From Pacificibacter marinus (GTDB taxonomy: Bacteria; Pseudomonadota; Alphaproteobacteria; Rhodobacterales; Rhodobacteraceae), in assembly GCF_900109555.1 (NCBI RefSeq), contig NZ_FNZV01000007.1, forward strand, positions 1 through 64,000: a stretch of DNA of 64,000 bases. The letters run 5' to 3'. The notes under the pieces are model-generated. The model did no database searches, had not been told where the DNA came from, and saw nothing but the letters and a program-made list of their open reading frames with translations. Shown here one piece after another: positions 8,886-18,700 of this stretch (positions are counted from its first letter, which is position 1; every line of letters starts with the position of its first letter). Position numbers and translations under genes: made by a program.

Positions 8886-9119
8886 TTACTCTTCACCGTC
8901 GTACAGGCTGATCGGCGTGGACGGCATAATGGTTGAAATCGCGTGTTTGTAGACAAGCTGAGACTGACCATCGCGGCGCAAAAGCACACAAAAATTGTCA
9001 AACCAAGTGATAACACCTTGGAGTTTAACACCATTAATTAAAAATATTGTTACGGGAACTTTTGCTTTGCGAACATTGTTCAGAAATGCATCTTGCAGGT
9101 TTTGCTTATCGGCGGCCAT
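8886..9119 (-). CDS. hfq: RNA chaperone Hfq
   Basis: A 77-residue Hfq. The Sm1 motif ([29 protein letters not shown], split around residues 8-36) and the Sm2 motif (VYKHAIST) match the family, including the proximal-face YKHAIS. The C-terminal tail is very short ([14 protein letters not shown]), as usual in Alphaproteobacteria. The chosen ATG at 9119 has AAGG nine nt upstream; a longer reading frame upstream would add a non-Hfq extension. It lies between trkH and hflX in the conserved ntr-trk-hfq cluster, with a 190-nt gap upstream that could hold its own promoter. Confidence 0.96.
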   Translation of the reverse strand: MAADKQNLQDAFLNNVRKAKVPVTIFLINGVKLQGVITWFDNFCVLLRRDGQSQLVYKHAISTIMPSTPISLYDGEE

Positions 9120-9181
9120 ATATATTTGCCTTTTTCTTGCGCTTTTGTTGCGAACTGCCTCTCTGACGGCAGCACTTTTGC

Positions 9182-9231
9182 ACATGTTCGCAACATGTAG
9201 AGAGGAATGTCAATATTTCAGGCCCCTGAAA
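9182..9231 (-). promoter_or_regulatory. Candidate internal hfq promoter flanked by two inverted repeats
   Basis: In the trkH-hfq gap, minus strand, a consensus -35 TTGACA (9213-9208) lies between two perfect dyads. One is TTTCAGG-GG-CCTGAAA (9231-9216), the other ACATGTT-GCG-AACATGT (9198-9182). At 17 nt from TTGACA the would-be -10 is poor (CGAACA). The upstream dyad is followed by TATT and could instead end trkH transcripts. Function is inferred from position only. Confidence 0.35.
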
Positions 9232-9309
9232 TCATTAACTTGTTCCCAAATCGTCGCAATTAACTGCCTTAAAGCGCTTGAGGGGGCAAATCTCTGATCA
9301 AATAAATGG

Positions 9310-10866
9310 CTACCTGCGCCAGAATTCTGGATTGAGCAGCGCAACAATAGCCAGCATTTCCAAGCGACCAAGCACCATAGTTGCAGCCAAAATCGCTTTG
9401 GGAGCAGTGCCCAAATCAGCGTAGCTAAAAGGAACTTCGGCGGCAAAATAGACCAACGGCCCCGTGGTTGTTAACGCTGAGACTGTGAAAACAGCCGCTT
9501 CTTCAAAATGAATGCCAAACAAAGACAACGCCATCATCACGACGGCAATGGTCATGGCAAACAGCATGAAATAAACCCAAGCAACATAGGCACCTTGGCG
9601 GCGAATACGACGCGCACGGGCCCCTGCACCACCGACGGAACTGGGCGAAATCAGTTTCTCAATTTCACGTTCGCCGTGGCGCACCAATGCATAAAGCCGT
9701 AGCAGCTTTACCCCGCCCGCTGTTGTGGCAACACCACCGCCAAAAACAGCAAGTCCCAAAAGCAAAACCCCAGGGGCTTGCAACCCTGACCAAAGCCGCG
9801 CGGTGTCCCAACTGCTGCTTTCAAAGCCTGTCGTGGTCAAAAAGGACATCACCATAAACACGCCCCCCCACAGGGAATTGACCGCAGCACTGAAGTCGTT
9901 TTGATCCGCAATCTCCATCGCCCCGCCCCAGTGACGTGCGAACAAAATGATTGGCAGAATAACAAGTAAAGCCAAAGCGATTTTAACCTCAGAGTCGCGG
10001 TGCAAAGGTTTTACATCCGACCCGCCCTGATCAACGGTAAAGGTCTTGCGCGACAAAGCCAGCGACAAAAAGGCAAAGACCAACAGCTCGCCGCCAAAGC
10101 CCGATTGCGCCCCTGTCAAGCCGCCAACAGGGGAAATCCCCGACGTAGACATTGTCGACATCGCGTGACACAGCGCCACAAAAGGCGTTGAGCCGGACAT
10201 AGCAAGCGCGAACCAAAGCACCAGCGTGAGGCCGAAATACACAGGGAACAACCGCTGCGTATAGCGCGAAAGCCGTTCAGGCCCCGCAGCAACTTGAACA
10301 ATTTGTGAGGTGCGCGAGGCAACCGCATTGCCCACGATAGGGGCCCGCGCGGAAATCACTTCAAACCCACCCAAATTGAGCGGCGCGAGCACAGCGATGG
10401 CCGTGACCCAAGCGAACAAGCCCCCAAGCCAAGCGACCAAAGCGGTCCACAAATGCAAGGTGCGCGGCAGGCGACTGGGATCTTCAAAAACAGTGGCACC
10501 GGTGGTGGTTAAAGCCGATACCATTTCAAAATAGGCGTTAAAAAAGGTCGTGTCCGGCAAGGATTCCGAAAAAGGCACAGCCAAAAGGACTGGCAAAACC
10601 GTATAGGCGGCCAAAAGCACCAAAAGTTGGTTGCGCCCTTCGCGGTCGCGCTCTTTGCCTGTATCGCGGTTTTCCGTCGCTTCACTGCGAAACCGTGCGA
10701 TCGAGATCAACACCGAAAACGTAGCCAAAAGAATGCCAGCATAAAAAAATGACCGTGATGCAAGGTGCTGAGACACCGCCGCACCATAGGCTGCTGGCAG
10801 CATCATCGCGCCCGCGCAAATCAGCATCAGCTGCACAAAAAAGGGCATGCGCGAAAAGCGGTTCAT
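9310..10866 (-). CDS. trkH: TrkH family potassium uptake protein, membrane subunit
   Basis: A 518-residue, strongly hydrophobic protein of the Trk/Ktr/HKT superfamily, forming the K+-translocating pore in the inner membrane. Four pore-loop-like stretches are visible: SALTTTGATVF, STMSTSGISPVGG, MSFLTTTGFESSSWD and VSALTTTGPLVYF, each with the conserved Gly of the selectivity filter. The ATG shares one base with the trkA stop (TAATG), so it is translationally coupled to the NAD-binding partner trkA. Position within the ntr cluster is standard for Rhodobacteraceae. Confidence 0.93.
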   Translation of the reverse strand: MNRFSRMPFFVQLMLICAGAMMLPAAYGAAVSQHLASRSFFYAGILLATFSVLISIARFRSEATENRDTGKERDREGRNQLLVLLAAYTVLPVLLAVPFSESLPDTTFFNAYFEMVSALTTTGATVFEDPSRLPRTLHLWTALVAWLGGLFAWVTAIAVLAPLNLGGFEVISARAPIVGNAVASRTSQIVQVAAGPERLSRYTQRLFPVYFGLTLVLWFALAMSGSTPFVALCHAMSTMSTSGISPVGGLTGAQSGFGGELLVFAFLSLALSRKTFTVDQGGSDVKPLHRDSEVKIALALLVILPIILFARHWGGAMEIADQNDFSAAVNSLWGGVFMVMSFLTTTGFESSSWDTARLWSGLQAPGVLLLGLAVFGGGVATTAGGVKLLRLYALVRHGEREIEKLISPSSVGGAGARARRIRRQGAYVAWVYFMLFAMTIAVVMMALSLFGIHFEEAAVFTVSALTTTGPLVYFAAEVPFSYADLGTAPKAILAATMVLGRLEMLAIVALLNPEFWRR

Positions 10867-12242
10867 TAGAAGTAATCAATCGAAACTTGCAAAAGGCGTT
10901 CCACTTCGGGGACATCCGCTGCGAGAGAAAACAGCGTGATCACATCGCCTTCTTCAATCCGCAATTCGCCTGCAGGCTTCATATAAGTGTCGCCATGCAT
11001 CACTGCGCCGACCAATACGCCTTCGGGGAAATCGATGTCACGAATACGACGCCCTGAGAGCGGTGATGTGGACAGAACTTGTGCTTCGATCACCTCGGCC
11101 TCGCCGTCCCCCACAGAATAAACATTACGCACGCGACCATGGCGGATGTGGCGTAAAATGGATGACACGGTGGTGGCACGTGGGTTGATATAAGCGTCAA
11201 TATCAAGCGCTGCGAGCACAGGCACAAGGGATGGATCATTCACCAGACAAATCGCCATAGAGCAGCCCGCCTGTTTGGCACGCACCGCAGACAGCATGTT
11301 GACCTTATCGTCGTCCGTGACACACAAAACGGCGTCTGCGCGTGAAATGCCCGCTTCGGCCAGAACCTCGCTGTCAAGCGCATCACCATGCAAAACAATC
11401 GTACGCTCAAGCGCATCAGCTGCTTTTTCAGCAATCGTCCGGTTCTTTTCGATCACCTTGGCCCGCACACGTTCGGTGCGCGCCTCAAGCGCCTGCGCGA
11501 CCCCAAGACCAACATTACCACCGCCCAAAATCACCACACGTTCTTGTTTGCGGTTGGTTTTGCCAAAGATTTCCAGCGAGCGTGTGATGTCTTTGGAATG
11601 CAAGAACAGATAGACGTCATCGCCAGCGTAAAGTTGATCATCAGGTTCAGGGGCAAACAAAGTGCCATCGCGACGCACCCCAACCACAATCGCGCGCAAG
11701 GTCGAAAACAAATCCGTCAACTCGCGCAATGAGGTGTTTAAAACGGGGCAATGTTCATCCAAAGAAATGCCCATCAACTGCGCACTGCCGCCTAAAAAGG
11801 CCTGTGTATCGAATGCTGCGGGGGCGGCCAGACGGCGCAAAGCGGCCTCTGCCACTTCTTTTTCAGGGGAAATCACCACATCAATAGGCATGTGATCGCG
11901 GCGGTACAAATCAGAATAGATCGCGGTCAAATAGGACTGTGCGCGTAGGCGCGCGATCTTGCGCGGCACGTCAAACACCGAATGCGCCACCTGACATGTG
12001 ACCATGTTGACCTCGTCAGAATGAGTCGCTGCGATGATCATATCCGCATCGCGCGCCCCGGCTTTGGCCAGCACATCGGGGTATGAGGCAAAGCCTTCGA
12101 CACCTTGCACATCAAGCGTGTCCATCGCACGGCGCACCAAGTCGGGATTGTTGTCCACAACAGTCACGTCGTTTTTTTCGCCTGACAGTTGGCGTGCGAT
12201 TTGCCAGCCAACCTGACCCGCGCCGCAAATGATGACTTTCAT
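10866..12242 (-). CDS. trkA: Trk system potassium transporter TrkA, NAD-binding regulatory subunit
   Basis: A 458-residue cytoplasmic protein built from two RCK halves. The first Rossmann motif is MKVIICGAGQVGWQIARQL with VVDNNPD following; the second is RVVILGGGNVGLGVAQAL near residue 230. Each is followed by a TrkA-C domain (for example GDDVYLFL and EGDVITLFS). The ATG at 12242 is preceded by AAGGGA; an upstream in-frame extension is not family-like. It binds NAD(H)/ATP and gates TrkH, which starts at its stop codon. Confidence 0.94.
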   Translation of the reverse strand: MKVIICGAGQVGWQIARQLSGEKNDVTVVDNNPDLVRRAMDTLDVQGVEGFASYPDVLAKAGARDADMIIAATHSDEVNMVTCQVAHSVFDVPRKIARLRAQSYLTAIYSDLYRRDHMPIDVVISPEKEVAEAALRRLAAPAAFDTQAFLGGSAQLMGISLDEHCPVLNTSLRELTDLFSTLRAIVVGVRRDGTLFAPEPDDQLYAGDDVYLFLHSKDITRSLEIFGKTNRKQERVVILGGGNVGLGVAQALEARTERVRAKVIEKNRTIAEKAADALERTIVLHGDALDSEVLAEAGISRADAVLCVTDDDKVNMLSAVRAKQAGCSMAICLVNDPSLVPVLAALDIDAYINPRATTVSSILRHIRHGRVRNVYSVGDGEAEVIEAQVLSTSPLSGRRIRDIDFPEGVLVGAVMHGDTYMKPAGELRIEEGDVITLFSLAADVPEVERLLQVSIDYF

Positions 12243-12377
12243 CGCATCATCCCTTGTTTCCCAAGCTGTGTTTCCAAAGCCGTGGTTTTGTTTCAAGCCC
12301 TTGGTTTGCACGTCTGCTGTGCTTGGTCAACGCCTTGCTGGTCCCCGTGCGCTGTTCTGCGCGCAGGCGTTGCCGGA

Positions 12378-13781
12378 TCAGTCCACCTCTTCTGGCACGT
12401 AAGCCACGCGTCCGCCGGATTTATTTCCTGTGACCACACCTAGCGATTTCAATTTACGGTGCAACGCAGAGCGTTCCATACCGACAAACGTGGCTGTGCG
12501 TGAAATATTGCCACCAAAACGATTGATCTGGGTCAGCAAATATTCGCGTTCAAACAATTCACGCGCCTCGCGCAATGGCAAGGTGGCGATGCTTGGCGAC
12601 AAAATAGAACGCCCGTCATCTTCGCCTAGTGGCGCCTGTTCTGGCAATTCATCGGCTGAGATATCTTCAGTGCTGTCGCCCAAAATTAGCACGCGTTCGA
12701 TCACGTTTTTCAACTGGCGCACGTTGCCGGGCCAAGCCAAAGTTTGCAGCATCGCAATGGCATCGCTTGACAGCTTGCGCAGCGGAAGCCCCTGACTTTT
12801 ATTGAATTGTTCAATAAATGCTTTGGCCAAAACGGGAATGTCTTCGCGGCGTTTTTCCAAAGCGGGCACTTCAATTGGCACCACATTCAAGCGATGAAAC
12901 AACTCTTCGCGAAACTGCCCAGCGGCAATGTCAGCGGCAAGATCATGGCTGGTGGATGAAATCACCCGCAAATCGACCGACACTTTTTCGGACCCGCCAA
13001 CACGTGTGAATTGCTGGTCGACCAAAACGCGCAGGATTTTGGATTGCGTGCCTGCGGGCATGTCCGCCACTTCATCGAAATAGATAACCCCACCGCTGGC
13101 TTGCTCTAACAAGCCCTTTTCGATCCCTTTTTCAGGCGTCTCACGGCCAAACAGCACGTCTTCCATCCGGTCCGGTTCAATGGTGGCAGAACTCACCGTG
13201 ATAAACGGGAATCCGCCACGATCAGAGTGGCTGTGAATATAACGTGCAGCGACTTCTTTGCCGACACCAGCAGGGCCTGTCAGCATCACGCGGCCATTGG
13301 ATTTGGTGACTTTTTCCAGATTGGATTTCAACTGCTTGAACACAGCAGACCCGCCGATCAAATCAACTTCGCCACCATCTTTGCGTTTGAGCGCAGAGTT
13401 TTCACGGCGCAGACGCGATGTTTCCATGGCGCGACCGATAACGACCATCAACTGGTCAATTTTAAACGGCTTTTCGATGAAATCATACGCGCCTTGTTTG
13501 ATCGCAGCGACGGCAATTTCGATATTTCCGTGGCCAGAAATAATGATGATCGGCACTTCGGGGTGTTCGCGTTTGACATGTTTGAGAATATCGATCCCAT
13601 CCATGTGGCTGTCTTTGAGCCAAATATCGAGCACCATCAATGACGGCACCGCCGCATCGATTTCAGCCATACAGGCATCGGCATTTGCCGCCAGACGGGT
13701 TTCAAACCCTTCATCTTGCAAAATGTCCCCAATCAACTCACGAATATCACGTTCGTCATCGACGATCAAAATATCAGACAT
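12378..13781 (-). CDS. ntrX: Nitrogen/envelope response regulator NtrX
   Basis: A 467-residue AAA+ response regulator. The receiver domain has Asp52 in LMVLDIWL as phosphoacceptor and Lys in IEKPF. The AAA+ domain has Walker A GPAGVGKE (169-176) and Walker B GVIYFDEVAD (231-240). The C-terminal Fis-type HTH is ISRTATFVGMERSALHRKLKSLG. Between the Walker motifs the text reads LFGRETPEKG, so the GAFTGA loop that contacts sigma-54 is absent. This fits a regulator that does not work through sigma-54. Its cognate kinase NtrY lies 22 nt upstream. Confidence 0.94.
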   Translation of the reverse strand: MSDILIVDDERDIRELIGDILQDEGFETRLAANADACMAEIDAAVPSLMVLDIWLKDSHMDGIDILKHVKREHPEVPIIIISGHGNIEIAVAAIKQGAYDFIEKPFKIDQLMVVIGRAMETSRLRRENSALKRKDGGEVDLIGGSAVFKQLKSNLEKVTKSNGRVMLTGPAGVGKEVAARYIHSHSDRGGFPFITVSSATIEPDRMEDVLFGRETPEKGIEKGLLEQASGGVIYFDEVADMPAGTQSKILRVLVDQQFTRVGGSEKVSVDLRVISSTSHDLAADIAAGQFREELFHRLNVVPIEVPALEKRREDIPVLAKAFIEQFNKSQGLPLRKLSSDAIAMLQTLAWPGNVRQLKNVIERVLILGDSTEDISADELPEQAPLGEDDGRSILSPSIATLPLREARELFEREYLLTQINRFGGNISRTATFVGMERSALHRKLKSLGVVTGNKSGGRVAYVPEEVD

Positions 13782-13803
13782 GCCCTACACTCCCACTCTA
13801 CAT

Positions 13804-16155
13804 TCACACTGCAAGTTTTTCTTTAACAAGGTTAATTTCTGGCACCACCAGATCCAAACGCACCGTTGCGCAGGCCCCAATGGTTCCCGATGGATCAAGG
13901 GCAACACCATCACTCAACGTGAGACTGCCCCCGTGTTCATCGATAATTTTCTTCACAATTGGCAAACCAAGCCCCGTGCCTTTGTCGCGCGTGGTCACAT
14001 AAGGTTCGAACAACCGCGAACGGTCTTCTGGCAGGCCAATGCCATTGTCCGTGATGGTGATCACCGCTTGGCCATCATGTTCCTCAAGCGTCACGAGAAT
14101 GCGTGATTGATAGCCCATAGGAAAACCCTTTTCGCCCAGACCCTCAATGGCCTCCCCCGCATTTTTGATCAAGTTGGTCAACGCTTGACCAATCATCGTC
14201 GCATCCACTTCGGCGATGGCGGTCTGAGGGGCAATTTTGGTTTCGATTTTTACGCCCACTTGTGCATTACGTTGCAACAAAACTGCGCCTTTGACCAGTT
14301 CGACCAAATCATGTTCGCGCCGCTCAGGGGTTGGCATACGGGCAAATTTGGAAAACTCATCGACAATGCGACGCAAATCACCAGTTTGGCGCACAATAAC
14401 CGATGTGTACTGTTCCAAAGAAGCTCTATCGTCGTCGCTCATGCCTTTGCCAAATTTGCGCAAAATACGTTCGGCAGACAATTGAATTGGCGTCAGTGGG
14501 TTTTTAATTTCATGGGCAATGCGCCGTGCAACATCGCCCCAAGCAGCCATCCGTTGTGCGCTGACAAGATCCGTCACATCATCAAAGGCCACAACGTATC
14601 CTTCCAACGCACCATCGACATCGCGTCGACATGCGATGCGCACCAACAGGCTTTCTTGTGATTCAGATCGGATCAAACGCAGTTCGTCTTGCACCACTTC
14701 GCGCCCTTGGTCTTGCAAGGTGGCAAACAGCGGTCCGAATTCCGGCACAGCAACGCTCAAAGGTAAATCAATCACATCACCGCTCGTGATAGACAAAAGC
14801 CCCTCAGCTGATGGGTTGAGCAACGCGACACTTCCGTCAGATTCCAGCGCAATAACGCCCGCTGTCACAGACCCTAGAACGGAATCAAACAAACGGCGAC
14901 GTTGTTCGATCTGCGCATTGCGTTCCAACAACATATCTCGTTGTCGTTTAAGTTCACCTGTCATCTGATTGAAAACACGGCCCAATATGGCAATTTCATC
15001 ATCACCGTTTTCCTCAGACACGCGCGCAGAAAGATCCCCCTCTCTGACACGGTTTGACGCCTCGACCAGACGACCAACAGGGCGCGCCAGACGTTCGGCA
15101 AACCACAATCCAACCCAAGTGGCCGCCAAGATCAAGATCAACGCAAAGGCCAAATAAATCAGACCAAATTCGAAAAGCAACCGCCCACGTTCGCTTTCAA
15201 GTTGGTTGTACAAAGCGACGGTTTCTTGGGTTTCATCCAACAGGCTCAAGATGTCGCCATCCACGTCGCGCGTCACATAAAGGTAGCGATCAGAGAACCC
15301 AACAAGACGCAGCAAAGCACGACTTTCATTGGCATCCCAATCATCAATCATCACCAAATCCCCGACCTCGGCACGGGCCAATTGGTTTGAAGATGGCATT
15401 TCATAATCAAACAAATAGGATCGCTCGCCGCGCGCCTTAATGTCACCTTGTCCGTCAATCACAAAGGCTTCGCGCAGGCCACGTTGTATCAGTCCCTGCC
15501 CTTGGTTCAGCACTTCGCGCAACGAGCCGTCAGACAAAATCGTGACAGCGCGTCGGCGTTCGGTGATAAACGTTGCCAGACTGCGCGTGTCAGAGGCCAG
15601 CCCATCACGGTGCTCGCCCTCATACGCCTCGGCTGCAGCCAAAGACGACCCAACAACATTGCGCACACGATCTGAAAACCAGCCCTCAAGGCCGAAGTTC
15701 AACGTGACGACAGCAAAAACAGCAACAGTGACCGTGGGGATCAGCGCCAAAAGCACGAACACCCCCGTCAACCGCAGGTGAAGTCGCGATCCCGCAGAAT
15801 GCGCACGGCGCGCCGCAATCATTTTAACAACGCGCTGCGCCACCAAGCCAGCGACGACAAGCACATAGACCAAATCTGATAAAAGTACGGCCCGCAGCCC
15901 ACCAGAGGATGCCGCTTGCCCCAAAGGCCCGATAACAACAAATGTCGTAACCGCAAGCAAAGGACCCGCCACAAACAAAGCCACAGTGGCCCAGTTGGTA
16001 AAGCGTCTTTGACGGCGCAGCCGCATAAGCTTGTTTAAGCTAGATCTCGCTATAGGCTTTCGCAAAACCGCCCCCCGACTGATACAGACAGGCACCAAAA
16101 TTTGTGTGCCGCCCCCCGTATGATCCAGACGCAAAAAGCGTGACGATTCTGTCAC
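13804..16155 (-). CDS. ntrY: Sensor histidine kinase NtrY
   Basis: A kinase of about 783 residues. It has three N-terminal membrane segments (such as ATVALFVAGPLLAVTTFVV), a periplasmic sensor region, a fourth membrane segment (LIYLAFALILILAATWVGLW), HAMP (ERLARPVGRLVEASNRV), a PAS domain, HisKA ([18 protein letters not shown]) and HATPase (ITDNGIGLPED, DKGTGLGLPIVKKI). It phosphorylates NtrX. The start is uncertain: GTG at 16155 is used here, TTG at 16164 is possible, and ATG at 16026, right before the first membrane segment, would remove about 43 residues. None has a strong ribosome site. It follows ntrC by 30 nt. Confidence 0.92.
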   Translation of the reverse strand: MTESSRFLRLDHTGGGTQILVPVCISRGAVLRKPIARSSLNKLMRLRRQRRFTNWATVALFVAGPLLAVTTFVVIGPLGQAASSGGLRAVLLSDLVYVLVVAGLVAQRVVKMIAARRAHSAGSRLHLRLTGVFVLLALIPTVTVAVFAVVTLNFGLEGWFSDRVRNVVGSSLAAAEAYEGEHRDGLASDTRSLATFITERRRAVTILSDGSLREVLNQGQGLIQRGLREAFVIDGQGDIKARGERSYLFDYEMPSSNQLARAEVGDLVMIDDWDANESRALLRLVGFSDRYLYVTRDVDGDILSLLDETQETVALYNQLESERGRLLFEFGLIYLAFALILILAATWVGLWFAERLARPVGRLVEASNRVREGDLSARVSEENGDDEIAILGRVFNQMTGELKRQRDMLLERNAQIEQRRRLFDSVLGSVTAGVIALESDGSVALLNPSAEGLLSITSGDVIDLPLSVAVPEFGPLFATLQDQGREVVQDELRLIRSESQESLLVRIACRRDVDGALEGYVVAFDDVTDLVSAQRMAAWGDVARRIAHEIKNPLTPIQLSAERILRKFGKGMSDDDRASLEQYTSVIVRQTGDLRRIVDEFSKFARMPTPERREHDLVELVKGAVLLQRNAQVGVKIETKIAPQTAIAEVDATMIGQALTNLIKNAGEAIEGLGEKGFPMGYQSRILVTLEEHDGQAVITITDNGIGLPEDRSRLFEPYVTTRDKGTGLGLPIVKKIIDEHGGSLTLSDGVALDPSGTIGACATVRLDLVVPEINLVKEKLAV

Positions 16156-16185
16156 TGCGCCCAAATCAACACGGGTGTGGCGGTT

Positions 16186-17559
16186 TTACATCAATTTGCG
16201 ACGGCGTGTCACCTGAATATCGAGATCATTTATCTTTTTACGCAAGGTATTGCGGTTGATCCCAAGTAAATCAGCACATTTAGCCTGATTTCCACCAACA
16301 GAATCCAATGCGATTTCGATCAATGGCCCCTCAACTTCCTTTAAAATACGCTGATACAGGCCAGGAGGCGGCAAAACACCGCCATGTAAATCGAAATACC
16401 GACGCAAATGTTTGCCCACAGAAGCAGACAGTTTTTCGCCCTCTCCACCACCTTGAAGCGGCTCGACAGCGGGCTGGTTGCCCAAGACAAGTTCGACCTC
16501 GGCACGGGTGATTTCTTCTTCTGGTGCCGTGACAATCAGCCGACGGATCGTGTTTTCAAGCTGACGCACGTTGCCGGGCCAGCTGTACGCGCGCACAAGT
16601 TCGGTGGCCTCAGGGGTAAATTTACGCAGCGCCATGCCATCACGGTCAGCTTTGCCAAAGAAATACTCGGCCAACAGCGGAATATCATCAACCCGTTCGC
16701 GCAGGCTTGGCACAGACAAAGTCACGCCCCCCAAGCGGTAGAACAAGTCTTGGCGAAACACGCCTTCTTCCATTTTAGCACTTAAATCGGCCTGAGAGGT
16801 CGCCATAATGCGCGGGGAATGATCTGTGAAACTGTCCAGCATCCGCACAATGCGCGCTTGGGCGTCTTCATCTAGATCGCCAACTTCATCGAACAAAATA
16901 GAACCGTTTTTGGCCCGTGAAATGACCGCTGCCGGCCCTTCCATTGTGGCTAAATCTGTGGCGGTCACCACGACAAAAGGCAAAGATCTGCGGTCTGAAA
17001 AATCATGAATAGCGCGGGCGATCAAAGATTTACCTGTGCCGCTTTCGCCAGTGATCAAAACCGGAAGATCCGTGTTCATCACGCGCGCAACAAGACGGTA
17101 CAGCGTTTGCATCGCAGGTGTGCGCCCCACCAAAGGCAAATCGTCTTGCATCTCAATCGGCGCTTTGGCGGTTGAGGGTGCAGGGTTGGCACGGCGCTTG
17201 ACCTCAAGCGCTTTTGCGGCGCGTTTCATCAAGTCGGGCAAATCAAACGGTTTAGGCAGATAGTCAAACGCTTCGGCTTCGGCGGCTTGAATGGCCGTCA
17301 TAATGGTGTTTTGCGCCGAGATCACAATCACCGGCAGACCAGGGCGAATTTTGGCGATTTTTGGCAGCGCCTCAATCCCATTGCCATCTGGCATCATCAC
17401 ATCGGAGATCACCAAGTCCCCTTTTCCCTCTTCCACCCAACGCATCAGCGTCACGAGCGATGAGGTCGCATGCACTTTGCACCCTGCACGTGTCAGGGCT
17501 TGGGTCAAAACTGTGCGAATTGTGCGGTCGTCATCTGCGACGAGGATCGTGCCGTCCAT
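16186..17559 (-). CDS. ntrC: Nitrogen regulation response regulator NtrC (sigma-70-type, no GAFTGA)
   Basis: A 457-residue response regulator with phosphoacceptor Asp53 in [15 protein letters not shown]+ Walker A GESGTGKS (171-178) and Walker B ILFDEVGD (221-228), and a C-terminal Fis-type HTH ([20 protein letters not shown]). The stretch between the Walker motifs is much shorter than in enteric NtrC and the GAFTGA loop is deleted. The same loss is known in Rhodobacter capsulatus NtrC, which activates sigma-70 promoters. It is expected to control nitrogen-scavenging genes when phosphorylated by NtrB. The start ATG follows AAAGGAGAG. Confidence 0.95.
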   Translation of the reverse strand: MDGTILVADDDRTIRTVLTQALTRAGCKVHATSSLVTLMRWVEEGKGDLVISDVMMPDGNGIEALPKIAKIRPGLPVIVISAQNTIMTAIQAAEAEAFDYLPKPFDLPDLMKRAAKALEVKRRANPAPSTAKAPIEMQDDLPLVGRTPAMQTLYRLVARVMNTDLPVLITGESGTGKSLIARAIHDFSDRRSLPFVVVTATDLATMEGPAAVISRAKNGSILFDEVGDLDEDAQARIVRMLDSFTDHSPRIMATSQADLSAKMEEGVFRQDLFYRLGGVTLSVPSLRERVDDIPLLAEYFFGKADRDGMALRKFTPEATELVRAYSWPGNVRQLENTIRRLIVTAPEEEITRAEVELVLGNQPAVEPLQGGGEGEKLSASVGKHLRRYFDLHGGVLPPPGLYQRILKEVEGPLIEIALDSVGGNQAKCADLLGINRNTLRKKINDLDIQVTRRRKLM

Positions 17560-17626
17560 CTCTCAACTCTCCTTTGGTGTTCACATTGCGCGCAACGCGA
17601 ACCTTTTTATCAATTCAATAGCAGCC

Positions 17627-18700
17627 CTAAGCAGTGGTTTTGGGCGCTACAGGTAGTGAAATGCGGAACACGGTCTTGCCCGGGACAGAGTCCACGGAAA
17701 TCCAACCTTCGTGATCCGAAATAATTTTAGACACCAACGCAAGCCCCAAGCCCGTGCCATTTTCGCGCCCAGAAACAAAGGGTTCAAAAATGTCGCTGGC
17801 AATCTCAGGCGGCAACCCCGGACCATCATCCGTGATTTCAACCTGCAATGGCAAAGCCGCGCCAGATCCATCTTTGCGACGCAATCGCAGCGCCAAGTCA
17901 TAAAAGGTCCGAATGCGGATCGTGCCACCCTCTTTGTTAGATGCCTCGGATGCGTTTTTAAACAGGTTCAAAAGCACCTGCATAAACTGATCGCCATCAA
18001 CGAATGTGGATGGCAAAGACGGATCGAAATCCTCGACAAACGTCATAGACGCGCCATACGACAACTCTGCAGACTTGCGCGCGCGGTCGATCAAATCATG
18101 GATATTGATCGGGCGTTTGGCAGGAGGGCGCAGATTACCGAATTGTTCGACTTGTTCCAACAGCGCAACAATCCGGCGGCTTTCTTCGACGATCAAATCC
18201 GTCAGTTCTTGGTCTTCGGCAGATATACCCATCGACAATAGCTGTGCAGCGCCCGTGATCCCCGCAAGCGGGTTTTTGATTTCATGCGCCAGCATTTCAG
18301 CCATACCAATCGCCGAGCGCGCCGATGATTTGACAGAATGCGACCGCCCCAACCGATCTGCAATCTGGCGAGGTTCCATCAGAAACAAAATCCATCCGGG
18401 CTTGCCCGCTAAAGGGGCTATTTGAATGTTACACTGCACAGGGGCCGCATTGCCGCCGGACACATCAACATTGTTGATAAACATCGGCGCATCATCGCGG
18501 CGCACCCGTTCAAATGCTTCTTCAAGCGGCGCATCAATCGCCAGCTTGTCAAACACAGGCACCCCGCGCACAGAGCGCACTGACGCGTTCAAAAAATCTT
18601 CGGCGGCGGAATTCATTTCAGCGATTTTGTCATCATCAGACACAATCACAGAAGGCACGGGCAATGACGGCCACAGCGTTTCGAATGACGTCAGACTCAT
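17627..18700 (-). CDS. ntrB: Nitrogen regulation sensor kinase NtrB
   Basis: A 357-residue soluble kinase/phosphatase that phosphorylates NtrC under nitrogen limitation under control of PII protein. There is an N-terminal PAS-like domain, then HisKA with the phosphorylated His in [20 protein letters not shown], an N-box ([16 protein letters not shown]) and HATPase motifs ([22 protein letters not shown]). There is no membrane segment, as expected. Its ATG overlaps the dusB stop by 4 nt (ATGA), so dusB and ntrB are co-translated; 67 nt separate it from ntrC. Confidence 0.95.
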   Translation of the reverse strand: MSLTSFETLWPSLPVPSVIVSDDDKIAEMNSAAEDFLNASVRSVRGVPVFDKLAIDAPLEEAFERVRRDDAPMFINNVDVSGGNAAPVQCNIQIAPLAGKPGWILFLMEPRQIADRLGRSHSVKSSARSAIGMAEMLAHEIKNPLAGITGAAQLLSMGISAEDQELTDLIVEESRRIVALLEQVEQFGNLRPPAKRPINIHDLIDRARKSAELSYGASMTFVEDFDPSLPSTFVDGDQFMQVLLNLFKNASEASNKEGGTIRIRTFYDLALRLRRKDGSGAALPLQVEITDDGPGLPPEIASDIFEPFVSGRENGTGLGLALVSKIISDHEGWISVDSVPGKTVFRISLPVAPKTTA

